Shown here: piece after piece, positions 42,795 through 51,774 of the stretch
Numbering within the stretch: position 1 is the first letter of the stretch
How the letters are laid out: each line of letters starts with the position of its first letter
From: Azospirillum sp. OGB3
GTDB taxonomy: Bacteria > Pseudomonadota > Alphaproteobacteria > Azospirillales > Azospirillaceae
NCBI RefSeq assembly: GCF_014192915.1
Contig: NZ_JACHYN010000001.1
Span: 1-64,000 of the forward strand
Direction: 5' to 3'
Length of the DNA: 64,000 nucleotides
The notes under the pieces: model-generated
Seen by the model: only the letters and a program-made list of their open reading frames with translations
Databases searched by the model: none
Told to the model about the DNA's origin: nothing
Made by a program: the position numbers and the translations under genes

Positions 42795-43375
42795 GGCAGC
42801 CCCGCATCGGACGACCGGTAGCGCAGGAACTGGACGCGGGTGTCGCCGTAGCGGCGCTCGTCCAGCTCCGCGAAGCCGGGCGGCAGGGGCAGCGGGTCGC
42901 GCCCGGCGACCTCGACCACCAGGACGGCGCCGGGGGCCAGCCAGCCGGCCTTCGCCAGCCCGGCCAGCGCCCGCGGCGCCAGATCCTGGCCATAGGGCGG
43001 GTCGAGGAAGGCCAGCGTGCAGGGGCGGAGCGGCGGCGGGGGGCGGGTGGCGTCGGCGCGCAGGACCGCGGCGTTCGCCCCCTCCCCCAGCGCCGCGACG
43101 TTGGCCCGAACGGCGTCGAGCGCGGCGCGGCCCAGGTCGAGGAAACTGGCGTGGGCGGCCCCGCGGGACAGCGATTCCAGCCCCAGGGCGCCGGTTCCGC
43201 AGAAGGCGTCCACGACCACGGCGCCCTCCAGCAGGTCGGCGCCGTCCGGCCCCCAGTCGGCGTGGGACAGGATGTTGAACAGGGATTCGCGGGTGCGGTC
43301 TGTGGTCGGCCGCGTGTCGCTCCCCCCCGGGGCGGCCAGCCGCCGCCCACGGTGCTTACCGCCGACGATCCGCAC
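42785..43375 (-). CDS. rsmD: 16S rRNA (guanine966-N2)-methyltransferase
   Basis: A 196-residue RsmD. The N-terminus VRIVGGKHRGRRLAAPGG is the family start, DRTRESLFNIL follows, AdoMet binds through VVDAFCGTGALGLESLSRGA, and catalysis uses the FLDPPYGQ motif (NPPY-type, here DPPY). It modifies the small ribosomal RNA during 30S assembly. The start is a GTG at 43375, which overlaps the end of rluB by 20 bp, so the two RNA-modification genes are one transcript. Confidence 0.92.
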   Translation of the reverse strand: MRIVGGKHRGRRLAAPGGSDTRPTTDRTRESLFNILSHADWGPDGADLLEGAVVVDAFCGTGALGLESLSRGAAHASFLDLGRAALDAVRANVAALGEGANAAVLRADATRPPPPLRPCTLAFLDPPYGQDLAPRALAGLAKAGWLAPGAVLVVEVAGRDPLPLPPGFAELDERRYGDTRVQFLRYRSSDAGLPQP

Positions 43376-44564
43376 GGGTCCGCTCCGGCCCCCGGCCGCC
43401 GCCCTCGGACGACGCGCCGCCGCCGCGCGGCTTCGGCCCCGGCTTGCCGCCGCCGGGCCTGCCACCCTTCAGCGTCAGCGTGCCGGGCTTGCCCGCCGGC
43501 TTGCCGTCCGGTTTGTTGGGAGCGGGCTTGCTGGAGGCGGCTTTGCCGGAAGCGTAGCCGCCCGAGGCCGGCTTGGCCGGGCCGCGCCGGTCGGACGCGG
43601 CCTTCGGCTCCGCCTTGGCCCAGCCGGCCTTGGCGTCGCGCGGCTTGGAGGCCTTCGCCGGGGCGGCGGAACGGCCCTTCGCGCCTTCGGCGCCGGCGCT
43701 CTCACTCTTGGCGGCCTTGGCGGCGGCGGTCTTGCCGGCGCCCTTGGCCTTGCCCTCCTCCGCCGGATCGGCGCCGGTGAAGAAGCGCGACACCTGCTCC
43801 CGCACCACGCGCTTCGGCACCTCCTCGACGGCGCTCTCCTCCAGCTTGCCGAGCTGGAAGGGGCCGTAGGCGACGCGGATCAGCCGGTTCACCTGGAGGT
43901 CCAGCGCCTCCATCACCTTGCGGATCTCGCGGTTCTTGCCTTCCTTGAGGCTGACGGTCAGCCAGGCGTTGCGGCCCTGGATGCGGTCCAGAACGGCTTC
44001 GATGGGACCATACTTCACCCCGTCGATGGTCGGTCCCTTCGCCAGCTCGGCCAGCTTCACCTCGTTCACCTCGCCGAAGACGCGCACGCGGTAGCGGCGG
44101 GTCCAGCCGGTGGCCGGGAGTTCCAGGAAGCGGGCCAGTTCGCCGTCGTTGGTGAGCAGCAGCAGCCCTTCGGTCGTCAGGTCAAGCCGACCGACCGAGA
44201 TGACGCGCGGCATGTCCGGCGGCAGCCGTTCGAAGACGGTGGTACGGCCCTTCTCGTCGCGCGCGGTGGTGACCAGCCCGGACGGCTTGTAATAGCGCCA
44301 CAGCCGCGCCGGCTCCGGCTCGGGGATGACCTTGCCGTCCACCTGAACGACGTCGCCGGACCGCACGACGCAGGCCGGGCTGTCCAGGGTCGTGCCGTTG
44401 ACGGCCACGCGGCCGTCGGTGATCCAGCGCTCGGCGTCGCGGCGCGAGCATAGGCCCGCGCGCGCCAGCCGCTTGGCGATGCGCTCGCCGGCATCGGGCT
44501 CGCCCGCGTCCGCATCGGCGGCACCGGGCATGGCTTTGGAAGGGTCGAAATCGGGGGTGTCCAT
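43356..44564 (-). CDS. rluB: 23S rRNA pseudouridine synthase with long basic tail
   Basis: A 402-residue RsuA/RluB-family pseudouridine synthase. An S4-like RNA-binding domain comes first (GERIAKRLARAGLCSRRDAERWITDGRVAVNG), then the catalytic domain with Asp in VGRLDLTTEGLLLLTNDGEL and the family KEGKNREIRKVMEAL. Residues about 275-402 form a disordered Lys/Ala/Gly/Pro-rich tail that probably binds RNA. I start at the ATG at 44564; the longer frame adds a non-conserved lead. No strong ribosome site is seen. RluB versus RluE/F cannot be fully separated by eye. Confidence 0.87.
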   Translation of the reverse strand: MDTPDFDPSKAMPGAADADAGEPDAGERIAKRLARAGLCSRRDAERWITDGRVAVNGTTLDSPACVVRSGDVVQVDGKVIPEPEPARLWRYYKPSGLVTTARDEKGRTTVFERLPPDMPRVISVGRLDLTTEGLLLLTNDGELARFLELPATGWTRRYRVRVFGEVNEVKLAELAKGPTIDGVKYGPIEAVLDRIQGRNAWLTVSLKEGKNREIRKVMEALDLQVNRLIRVAYGPFQLGKLEESAVEEVPKRVVREQVSRFFTGADPAEEGKAKGAGKTAAAKAAKSESAGAEGAKGRSAAPAKASKPRDAKAGWAKAEPKAASDRRGPAKPASGGYASGKAASSKPAPNKPDGKPAGKPGTLTLKGGRPGGGKPGPKPRGGGASSEGGGRGPERTRADRRR

Positions 44565-44624
44565 GGGCACGGACCATAGGGCTTGCAAGCCCCGCCCGCA
44601 ACCCACGGCACAAGGTCCCCGCCG

Positions 44625-44834
44625 TTATTCTTCGAGGCGGAAGCCGACCTTCATCACCACCTGGAAGTGGGCGACCTTGCCGCCGCTGACGTGGCCGCGG
44701 ATTTCGCCCACCTCGAACCAGTCCACGTTCTTCAGCGTCTTGGACGCCCGCTCGATGCCGTTGCGGATGGCGTCGTCGATGGTGGTCTCGGCGGTGCCGA
44801 CGATTTCCACCTTCTTGTAGACATGGTTGCTCAT
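44625..44834 (-). CDS. Dodecin
   Basis: A 69-residue dodecin: HVYKKVEIVGTAETTIDDAIRNGIERASKTLKNVDWFEVGEIRGHVSGGKVAHFQVVMKVGFRLEE. Trp39 is the flavin-stacking residue, in the family position. Dodecins are twelve-subunit hollow spheres that store or buffer flavins, protecting cells from free FMN/riboflavin. The gene lies about 5.3 kb from ribB, and no shared control is visible. Confidence 0.95.
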   Translation of the reverse strand: MSNHVYKKVEIVGTAETTIDDAIRNGIERASKTLKNVDWFEVGEIRGHVSGGKVAHFQVVMKVGFRLEE

Positions 44835-44926
44835 GACCGTCCTCCCTGTTTCGTCCGATGCTTAACAACGCCGGAAGGCGTTCCGCGGCTTGACGAAAAC
44901 AGGGACCGCCGGGCAGGGTGCCCCGC

Positions 44927-45382
44927 ATGAGCCGCCCCCCCTCCCCCATGGACATCGCCTTCGACGAGGCCGAAGCTGCCGCTTCCCGCGGGGAGGTGCC
45001 GGTGGGTGCCGTGCTGGTCGATCCGGCGACCGGCGCCGTGCTGGCGCGCGCCGGCAACCGGACCGAGGAGTTGAACGACCCCACCGCCCACGCCGAGGTG
45101 CTGGCGATCCGCGCCGCGTGCGCGGCCTTGGGCGAGCCGCGCTTGCCGGGGCTGGACCTCTATGTGACCCTGGAGCCCTGCGCGCTGTGCGCCGCGGCGA
45201 TCAGCTTCGCCCGGCTGCGGCGGGTCTATTTCGGCGCCTACGACCCAAAGGGCGGCGGGGTGGAGCATGGCCCCCGCTTCTACCACCAGCCCACCTGCCA
45301 CCACGCCCCGGACGTCTACGGCGGCATCGACGAGACACGGGCGGGGGAGATGCTGAAGGCGTTTTTCAGGGGGCGGCGTTAG
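44927..45382 (+). CDS. tadA: tRNA-specific adenosine deaminase
   Basis: A 151-residue TadA that converts A34 to inosine in tRNA-Arg(ACG). The zinc-binding and proton-shuttle motif HAEVLAIRAA (about 53-62) and PCALC (about 83-87) are intact, as is the PVGAVLVDPATGAVLARAGN N-terminal sheet. An ATG at 44927 has AGGGTG upstream; a GTG at 44918 would add three residues. Its 3' end overlaps the convergent HepT-like gene by 17 bp. Confidence 0.93.
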   Translation: MSRPPSPMDIAFDEAEAAASRGEVPVGAVLVDPATGAVLARAGNRTEELNDPTAHAEVLAIRAACAALGEPRLPGLDLYVTLEPCALCAAAISFARLRRVYFGAYDPKGGGVEHGPRFYHQPTCHHAPDVYGGIDETRAGEMLKAFFRGRR

Positions 45383-45722
45383 GGTCTTTCATACTCTCGT
45401 TCAGGATGGCAGCGATCCGGTTATCCACATCGGGAAGCCTGTGTACGACCACGTCCCATACGATGGCCAGATCGACACCCAGATAATTGTGGATCAGCAC
45501 GTCGCGAAGCGCCGCCATGTTCCCCCACGGCACATCGGGATGGCGCGAGCGCAGGTCCGGCGAAAGCTTCTTCGTTGCTTCGCCGATAATCTCCAGGTTG
45601 CGGATGACGCCGTCCTGAAGGAGCGTGCGGGTGAAAAAGTCGTCGCGCCCGGTGGCCGTATACTCCATCACACGGCGGATGGCCTCGCGGATGTGTTCCA
45701 GATAAGCACGGTCCGCGGTCAC
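45366..45722 (-). CDS. hepT: HepT-like toxin of a MntA/HepT system
   Basis: A 118-residue HEPN-domain protein (DUF86). The RNase motif R-x4-H-x-Y is intact: Arg73, His78, Tyr80 in RDVLIHNYLGVD. The HEPN helices surround it (LEHIREAIRRVMEYTATGRDDFF). HepT cuts RNA, and its MntA partner blocks it by attaching AMP to the tyrosine of the motif. It starts with GTG, four bases inside the end of mntA, so the two are translated together. It partly overlaps the convergent tadA end. Confidence 0.9.
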   Translation of the reverse strand: MTADRAYLEHIREAIRRVMEYTATGRDDFFTRTLLQDGVIRNLEIIGEATKKLSPDLRSRHPDVPWGNMAALRDVLIHNYLGVDLAIVWDVVVHRLPDVDNRIAAILNESMKDPNAAP

Positions 45723-46015
45723 AGGGATCGCGCCGATTGAAGAATTCCGTCGCGCATGTAAGGCGACAGGCCACGCTCCGTCACCACATCAACGGCAGCG
45801 CCGGTTCGTTCCTCCAAAGCGTGCTTCAATTCGATCAGGTCGAACAAATCCCGCCCTGGTTCCAACTCCACGAGAAGGTCCAGGTCGCTGTCGGGCCGTG
45901 CCCTCCCCGTGGCACGGGAGCCGAAGACGCGCAGGTTGCTGGCCCCAAAGCGGGAAGCCAGAGCCTTGATGTCTTCGGCTGACACGCCAGCCGGCAGTTG
46001 GAGCGCCGTTGCCAT
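45719..46015 (-). CDS. mntA: MntA-like nucleotidyltransferase antitoxin
   Basis: A 98-residue minimal nucleotidyltransferase. The motif GSRATGRARPDSDLDLLVE has Gly32-Ser33 and the metal-binding Asp44 and Asp46 (GS-x10-DxD). In the MntA/HepT family it AMPylates the HEPN toxin and neutralises it. It is the first gene of the pair, as usual for this type. A neighbouring purD stop lies 30 bp upstream on the same strand. Confidence 0.9.
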   Translation of the reverse strand: MATALQLPAGVSAEDIKALASRFGASNLRVFGSRATGRARPDSDLDLLVELEPGRDLFDLIELKHALEERTGAAVDVVTERGLSPYMRDGILQSARSL

Positions 46016-46045
46016 GCCCCACTATAGCGTCAAAGCGGGGCGCCG

Positions 46046-47332
46046 TCAGCGGCCCACCGCCCGCCAGCCGATGTCACGGCGGCAGAAGCCGTCCGGCCAG
46101 TCCAGCGCGTCGACGCCCTGATAGGCGCGCTTCTGCGCCTCGGCCACGGTCGGCGCCTTGGCGGTCACGCCCAGGACGCGCCCGCCGGTGGACAGCACCC
46201 GGCCGTCGGAAAGCTTGGTGCCGGCGTGGAAGACGGTCACGCCCTCCACCGCGTTGGCGGCCTCGAAGCCCTTGATCTCCGTGTTCTTCACATAGTCGCC
46301 GGGGTAGCCGTTCGCCGCCATGACGACGCACAGCGCCGTCTCGTCGTGCCAGCGCAGGTCGATGTTCTTCAACTGGCCGTCCGCCGCCGCGATCAGCGCG
46401 GCCAGCGCGTCGGACTTCAGGCGCATCATCAGCGTCTGGCATTCCGGATCGCCGAAGCGGACGTTGAACTCCAGCGTCTTCGGCACCGGCTTGCCGTCGG
46501 CGTCCTTGCCGATCATCAGGCCGGCGAACAGCACGCCCTTGAAGGGGCGGCCCTCCGCCGCCATGCCCTTGACCGTCGGCTCGACGATCTCGCGCATCAC
46601 GCGGGCCTGGAGGTCCGGGGTCAGCGCCGGGGCTGGGGAGTAGGCGCCCATGCCGCCGGTGTTCGGACCGGTGTCGCCGTCGCCCACAGCCTTGTGGTCC
46701 TGGGCGGACGCCAGCGGCAGCGCCGATTCGCCGTCGCACAGCGCGAAGAAGCTGACCTCCTCGCCGTCCAGGAACTCCTCGACCACCACCTCGGCCCCGG
46801 CGGCGCCGAAGCGGCCCTCGACCAGGGCCTCGTCGATGGCGGCGAAGGCCTCCTCCTCGGTGCGGGCGACGGTCACGCCCTTGCCGGCGGCCAGACCGTC
46901 GGCCTTGACCACGATGGGGGCGCCGTTCTTGCGGACGAAATCCTTGGCGGCCTCGACGTCCTTGAAGCGGCCATAGGCGGCGGTCGGCACGCCGTACTTG
47001 GCCAGGATGTCCTTCATGAAGCCCTTGGAGCCCTCGAGCTCCGCCGCCGCGGCGCTGGGGCCGAAGGCCTTGATGCCGATGGCGGTCAACTTGTCGACGA
47101 GGCCGAGCACCAGCGGCCCTTCCGGCCCGACGACCACGAAGTCGATGGCCTTGTCCTGGGCGAAGCGGACCAGGGCGTCCACGTCCTCGGCGCCGATGGC
47201 GACGCATTCGGCCACGTCCGCGATGCCGGCGTTGCCCGGCGCGCAGTAGAGCGTGTCGCACAGCGGCGAGTTCTGAATGGCCCAGCACAGCGCATGCTCG
47301 CGCCCACCCGACCCGACCACCAGGACTTTCAT
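46046..47332 (-). CDS. purD: Phosphoribosylamine-glycine ligase
   Basis: A 428-residue PurD, the second step of purine synthesis. The N-domain begins [22 protein letters not shown]. The ATP-grasp region has [19 protein letters not shown] and [16 protein letters not shown], the substrate loop [22 protein letters not shown], and Mg binding is at [17 protein letters not shown] precedes the ATG at 47332. It is divergent from xseA across 57 bp. Confidence 0.97.
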   Translation of the reverse strand: MKVLVVGSGGREHALCWAIQNSPLCDTLYCAPGNAGIADVAECVAIGAEDVDALVRFAQDKAIDFVVVGPEGPLVLGLVDKLTAIGIKAFGPSAAAAELEGSKGFMKDILAKYGVPTAAYGRFKDVEAAKDFVRKNGAPIVVKADGLAAGKGVTVARTEEEAFAAIDEALVEGRFGAAGAEVVVEEFLDGEEVSFFALCDGESALPLASAQDHKAVGDGDTGPNTGGMGAYSPAPALTPDLQARVMREIVEPTVKGMAAEGRPFKGVLFAGLMIGKDADGKPVPKTLEFNVRFGDPECQTLMMRLKSDALAALIAAADGQLKNIDLRWHDETALCVVMAANGYPGDYVKNTEIKGFEAANAVEGVTVFHAGTKLSDGRVLSTGGRVLGVTAKAPTVAEAQKRAYQGVDALDWPDGFCRRDIGWRAVGR

Positions 47333-47389
47333 GGCACCTCGTCCTTCCACGCTTGTTGCCGACACCGCGCCTTGTATCATGGTGCCGCC

Positions 47390-49021
47390 ATGACTCAAGA
47401 CCTTGATATGACCTCTCCGCTGATCGCCCCCGAGCCGCGCCCCGGCTCGAACCTGCCGGAATTCTCGGTGGGCGACCTCGCCCGGCGCCTGAAGCGCAGC
47501 ATCGAGGAGGAGTTCGGCTTCGTCCGCGTGCGCGGCGAGATCTCCCAGCCCAAACGCCACAGCTCCGGCCACTGCTACCTCCGCCTGAAGGACGACACGG
47601 CGGTGATCGAGGCGGTGTGCTGGCGCGGCACCGCCTCGAAACTGGCCGTCCAGCCGGCGGAGGGGCTGGAGGTCATCGTCACCGGGCGCATGACGACCTA
47701 CCCCGGACGCTCGCAATACCAGCTCATCATCGAGTCGATGGAGCTGGCCGGCGAAGGCGCCCTTCTGAAGATGCTGGAGGAGCGCAAGAAGCGCCTCGCG
47801 GCGGAGGGGCTGTTCGACGCGGGCCGCAAGAAGCCCATCCCCTTCCTGCCCGACGTGATCGGCGTCGTCACCTCGCCCACCGGGGCGGTCATCCGCGACA
47901 TCCTGCACCGGCTGCACGACCGTTTCCCGCGCCGGGTCCTGCTCTGGCCGGTCGCCGTCCAGGGCGAGCGGGCGGCGGCGGAGGTCACCGCGGCGATCGA
48001 GGGCTTCAACCGCATCGCCCCCGACGGCCTGGTGCCGCGCCCGGACCTGCTGATCGTGGCGCGCGGCGGCGGCTCGCTGGAGGACCTGATGGCCTTCAAC
48101 GAGGAGAACGTCGTCCGCGCCACGGCGGCCAGCCGCATCCCGCTGATCTCCGCGGTCGGGCACGAGACCGACACCACCCTGATCGACTTCGCGTCCGACC
48201 GCCGCGCCCCCACCCCCACCGCGGCGGCGGAGATGGCCGTGCCGGTGCGGGCGGAGCTGCTGGCCCAGGTGCTGGACGACGAGCGGCGCATGGTCGGCGC
48301 CGCCACCCGGATGCTGGCCGAGCGGCGGACGCGGGTGGAGGGACTGGCCCGTGGCCTCGGCGATCCGCGCGCCCTGCTGGAAAGCCACGCCCAGCGGCTG
48401 GACGACCGGGCGGAGCGGCTGGCGCTGGCCGCCGCCTCGCTCCTTGACCGCCGCCGCACCCGCCTGAACGAGCTGGGCGCGGCGCTGCGCCACCCGCGCG
48501 AGAAGCTGGCCGAGGCCGGGCAGCGGCTGGCGTCGGAGTCCCGCGCGCTCGACGGCGCGCTGCGCCACGCCGTCGCCGCCGCGCGCGGCCAGTATGAGCG
48601 GGTGAGCGGGCGGCTGACGCTCGGCCCGATCCGGGTGAAGTTCGGCGACGGCAGCCGGCGGCTGTCCGACCTGTCGCCGCGCCTGGGCCGCAGCTACGGC
48701 AAGGCGGTGGAGGAGCGCGCGGCGAGGCTGACGGCGGTGGGGCAGCTTCTGGAAAGCTACTCCTACAAGGGTGTCCTGGAGCGCGGCTTCGCCCTGGTGC
48801 AGTCCGGCGACGGCCGGCCGCTGACCAGCGCCGCCCAGGCCACGCCGGGTCTGGCGGTGTCGCTGGTCTTCGCGGACGGCCGGGCCGCCGCGACGGTTGA
48901 CGGCGGCCCGCGGGTGGAGGCGCCGCCCGCCGCCGCACCGGAGCCGAAGCCCAAGGCGGCCAAGGCCAAGCCGGAGCCAAAGAAGCCGCAGCGCCCGCCG
49001 ACACAGGGGAGTTTGTTCTAA
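47390..49021 (+). CDS. xseA: Exodeoxyribonuclease VII large subunit
   Basis: A 543-residue XseA. The OB-fold domain (about 25-120) starts [30 protein letters not shown]. The nuclease domain carries [39 protein letters not shown] and [29 protein letters not shown] long helical region follows, and the last 60 residues are a Pro/Lys/Ala-rich tail. It degrades single-stranded DNA with XseB, which is not in this window. The start is ATG 47390. Confidence 0.95.
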   Translation: MTQDLDMTSPLIAPEPRPGSNLPEFSVGDLARRLKRSIEEEFGFVRVRGEISQPKRHSSGHCYLRLKDDTAVIEAVCWRGTASKLAVQPAEGLEVIVTGRMTTYPGRSQYQLIIESMELAGEGALLKMLEERKKRLAAEGLFDAGRKKPIPFLPDVIGVVTSPTGAVIRDILHRLHDRFPRRVLLWPVAVQGERAAAEVTAAIEGFNRIAPDGLVPRPDLLIVARGGGSLEDLMAFNEENVVRATAASRIPLISAVGHETDTTLIDFASDRRAPTPTAAAEMAVPVRAELLAQVLDDERRMVGAATRMLAERRTRVEGLARGLGDPRALLESHAQRLDDRAERLALAAASLLDRRRTRLNELGAALRHPREKLAEAGQRLASESRALDGALRHAVAAARGQYERVSGRLTLGPIRVKFGDGSRRLSDLSPRLGRSYGKAVEERAARLTAVGQLLESYSYKGVLERGFALVQSGDGRPLTSAAQATPGLAVSLVFADGRAAATVDGGPRVEAPPAAAPEPKPKAAKAKPEPKKPQRPPTQGSLF

Positions 49022-49030
49022 GGCTAAACC

Positions 49031-49136
49031 TTGCCCCCACCCTAACCCTCCCCCGCTATCGCAGGGGAGGGGACGGACGCCGCTTCGCTAAAATCTCCCT
49101 CCCCTGCGCAGCGGGGGAGGGCCGGGGTGGGGGCAA
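49031..49136. repeat. Large inverted repeat between xseA and pyrC
   Basis: TTGCCCCCACCCTAACCCTC... (49031-49057) and its inverted partner (49110-49136) match at 24 of 27 positions. An inner pair, GCAGGGGAGGG and CCCTCCCCTGC, lies between them. The whole block could form a long hairpin and end transcription from both convergent genes. Repeats of this kind (GGGGGAGGG-type) are frequently scattered in such genomes, so it may also be a REP-like element. Confidence 0.8.
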
Positions 49137-49164
49137 CCGCAGCAGCAACGCCCGCGCCGGCGCC

Positions 49165-50220
49165 TCAAGCCGCCCCGACAAAACTCCAGCGGGTCGTCTC
49201 GCCGCTGCGGAAGGGCAGCACGGCCTCGCCGTCCGCGGTCAGCACAATGTCCGGCGCCGTGGAGGGCGTGCGCTCCAGCACCACCTTGTCCTCGTTGACC
49301 GGCAGGCCGTAGAAGCGCGGGCCGTTCAGGCTGGCGAAGGCCTCCAGCTTGTCCAGCGCGCCCGCTTCGTCGAAGGCTTCCGCGTAGAGTTCCATGGCGT
49401 TGGCGGCGGTGAAGCAGCCGGCGCAGCCGCAGGCGCTCTCCTTCGCGGTCACCGTGTGCGGGGCGGTGTCGGTGCCGAGGAAGAACGGCCCCTCGCCCGA
49501 AGTCGCCGCCTCAACCAGCGCCACGCGGTGCGTCTCACGCTTGGCGATGGGCAGGCAGTAGAGGTGCGGGCGGATGCCGCCGGCGAACAGGTGGCTGCGG
49601 TTGATCAGCAGGTGGTGCGCCGTGATCGTCGCCCCGACCCGGCCGGAAGCGGCGTGCTCGCGCACGAAGGCAACGGCCTCCGCGGTGGTCGCGTGCTCCA
49701 GCACCACGCGCAGCGCCGCGTAGCGCTCCAGCAGCGGGCCGAGGGTGCGCTCCAGGAACACCGCCTCACGGTCGAAGATGTCGACATGGGCGTCGGTCAC
49801 CTCGCCGTGGATCAGCAGCGGCATGCCGATCTCCGCCATGCGCTCCAGCACCGGGGCGATCTTGCCGAGGTCGGTCACGCCGTGGGCGCTGTTGGTGGTG
49901 GCGTTGGCCGGGTAGAGCTTGGCGGCGGCGAACACGCCGTCCTCGAAGCCCTGGGCCAGATCGTCGGCGTCGGTGCCGTCGGTCAGATAGGCGGTCATCA
50001 GCGGCGTGAAGGCGTGGCCCTCCGGCAGGGCGGCCAGGATGCGCTCCCGGTAGGCCACGGCGTCGGCCGTGCGGGTCACCGGCGGCTTCAGGTTCGGCAT
50101 GATGATGGCGCGGCCGAACTGGTGGGCGGTGAAGGGCAGCACCGCCTTCAGCATGGCGCCGTCGCGCAGGTGCACATGCCAGTCGTCGGGACGGCGGAGG
50201 ACGAGACGGTCGGTGGGCAT
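49165..50220 (-). CDS. pyrC: Dihydroorotase
   Basis: A 351-residue class II dihydroorotase (E. coli PyrC type) that closes carbamoyl-aspartate to dihydroorotate in pyrimidine synthesis. Metal motif HVHLRDGAM (about 15-23), the carboxylated Lys region [17 protein letters not shown], the His residues in LLIHGEV and VVLEHATT, and the Asp in FLGTDTAPH are all present. It is divergent from hisS and converges on xseA. Substrate-loop residues appear normal. Confidence 0.96.
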   Translation of the reverse strand: MPTDRLVLRRPDDWHVHLRDGAMLKAVLPFTAHQFGRAIIMPNLKPPVTRTADAVAYRERILAALPEGHAFTPLMTAYLTDGTDADDLAQGFEDGVFAAAKLYPANATTNSAHGVTDLGKIAPVLERMAEIGMPLLIHGEVTDAHVDIFDREAVFLERTLGPLLERYAALRVVLEHATTAEAVAFVREHAASGRVGATITAHHLLINRSHLFAGGIRPHLYCLPIAKRETHRVALVEAATSGEGPFFLGTDTAPHTVTAKESACGCAGCFTAANAMELYAEAFDEAGALDKLEAFASLNGPRFYGLPVNEDKVVLERTPSTAPDIVLTADGEAVLPFRSGETTRWSFVGAA

Positions 50221-50294
50221 GGCGGCTCCGGGGCACAGAATTCTGAGATTCCGTGAGTTCTAGCCCCTTCCGACCGCAGGCTCAATGTCGGCAG

Positions 50295-50320
50295 ACCGTT
50301 AACGGTAAGCGATATCGCTT
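50295..50320. promoter_or_regulatory. Two adjoining perfect palindromes before hisS
   Basis: ACCGTTAACGGT (50295-50306) and AAGCGATATCGCTT (50307-50320) are perfect palindromes of 12 and 14 bp, back to back. They end 16 bp before the hisS ATG. They could be two protein-binding sites or a leader structure controlling hisS. Confidence 0.5.
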
Positions 50321-50336
50321 ATGAAAGGTGACGGCC

Positions 50337-51749
50337 ATGGCGAAAGCCGCTAGAACCCTAGCCGAATCCCTAGGGACATTCGAAGCCGGACCCGCGCCGA
50401 TGAGCCTCATTACCCCCCGCACCCCGCCCGGAACGATGGAACTGCTGCCGCGCCAGCAGGTGGCCTTCCAGCGTCTGCTCGACACCATCCGCCGCGGCTA
50501 CGAGCGGTTCGGCTTCGTGCCGGTGGAGACCCCGGTGTTCGAGACGGTGGACACCCTGCTGACCAAGTCCGGCGGCGAGACCGAGAAGCAGGTCTATTTC
50601 GTGCAGTCCACCGGCGCCCTCCAGCAGGGGAACAAGCCGGACATCGCGCTGCGCTTCGACCTGACCGTGCCGCTCGCCCGCTACGTGGCGGAGCATGAGC
50701 GCGACCTCGCCTTCCCCTTCCGCCGCTACCAGATCCAGCGCGTCTACCGCGGGGAACGGGCGCAGCGCGGACGCTTCCGCGAATTCTACCAGTGCGACAT
50801 CGACGTGATCGGCAAGGACAGCCTGTCGCCGCATTACGACGCGGAAATCCCGGCGGTCATCTACCACGTCTTCACGGAACTGGATTTCGGCGGCTTCACC
50901 ATCAACGTGAACAACCGCAAGGTCCTGCTCGGCCTGCTCGACGGGCTGGGGGTGGACGACGCGGACAAGCGCGTCCTGGTCCTGCGCGAGATCGACAAGC
51001 TTGACAAGATCGGCCGCGACAAGGTGAAGGCCAGCCTGACCGGCCTCGGCATGACCGCCGACGCGGCGGAGACGATCCTGTCCCTGATCGACGCCAAGGG
51101 CACGAACGAGGAAACGCTCGCCGCGCTGGGCGCGCTGGGCATCGAGAACGAGACCTTCCGCCAGGGTGTTTCGGAGCTGACGACCGTCGTCGAGGGGCTG
51201 AAGGCCCTCCAGGTGCCGGACGGCATCGTGCGCATCAACCTCGCCATCGCGCGCGGCCTCGACTACTACACTGGCACGGTCTACGAGACCTTCCTGAACG
51301 ACCATCCGGGCATCGGCAGCGTGTGCTCCGGCGGGCGCTACGACAACCTCGCCAGCCACTACACCAAGTCGAAGCTGCCGGGCGTGGGCATCTCCATCGG
51401 CGCGACGCGGCTGTTCTACCAGCTGATGGAGGCCGGCATCATCAAGGACGGTGGCGCCACCGCCCAGGTCCTGGTGACGCAGATGGACCCGGCCCTGTCC
51501 GCCGACTACTACGGCTTGGCGACAGCCTTGCGGGCGGCGGGCATCAACACGGAAATCCAGCTCGACGGCGGGAAGCTCGCCAAGCAGATGAAATACGCCG
51601 ACAAGGCGGGGATTCCGCTGGTCGTCCTGATGGGCTCCGACGAAAAGGCCCGCGGCACGGCGACGCTGAAGCATCTGGTGAAGGGCGAGCAGGTCGAAGT
51701 CCCGCTGGCCGACCTCGCCGCCAAGGCGAAGGAACTGCTGGGGGCATAG
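50337..51749 (+). CDS. hisS: Histidyl-tRNA synthetase
   Basis: A 470-residue class II synthetase. Motif 2 is in [27 protein letters not shown], the histidine-specific stretches are [13 protein letters not shown] and [11 protein letters not shown], and motif 3 is in [11 protein letters not shown]. The anticodon-binding domain begins near [15 protein letters not shown]. The sequence is of the longer, eukaryote-like HisS form ([18 protein letters not shown] start), which fits some alphaproteobacteria. It starts at ATG 50337, just after two palindromes. Confidence 0.96.
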   Translation: MAKAARTLAESLGTFEAGPAPMSLITPRTPPGTMELLPRQQVAFQRLLDTIRRGYERFGFVPVETPVFETVDTLLTKSGGETEKQVYFVQSTGALQQGNKPDIALRFDLTVPLARYVAEHERDLAFPFRRYQIQRVYRGERAQRGRFREFYQCDIDVIGKDSLSPHYDAEIPAVIYHVFTELDFGGFTINVNNRKVLLGLLDGLGVDDADKRVLVLREIDKLDKIGRDKVKASLTGLGMTADAAETILSLIDAKGTNEETLAALGALGIENETFRQGVSELTTVVEGLKALQVPDGIVRINLAIARGLDYYTGTVYETFLNDHPGIGSVCSGGRYDNLASHYTKSKLPGVGISIGATRLFYQLMEAGIIKDGGATAQVLVTQMDPALSADYYGLATALRAAGINTEIQLDGGKLAKQMKYADKAGIPLVVLMGSDEKARGTATLKHLVKGEQVEVPLADLAAKAKELLGA

Positions 51750-51774
51750 CTCCCCACCACAGAAGGCCCCGCCC

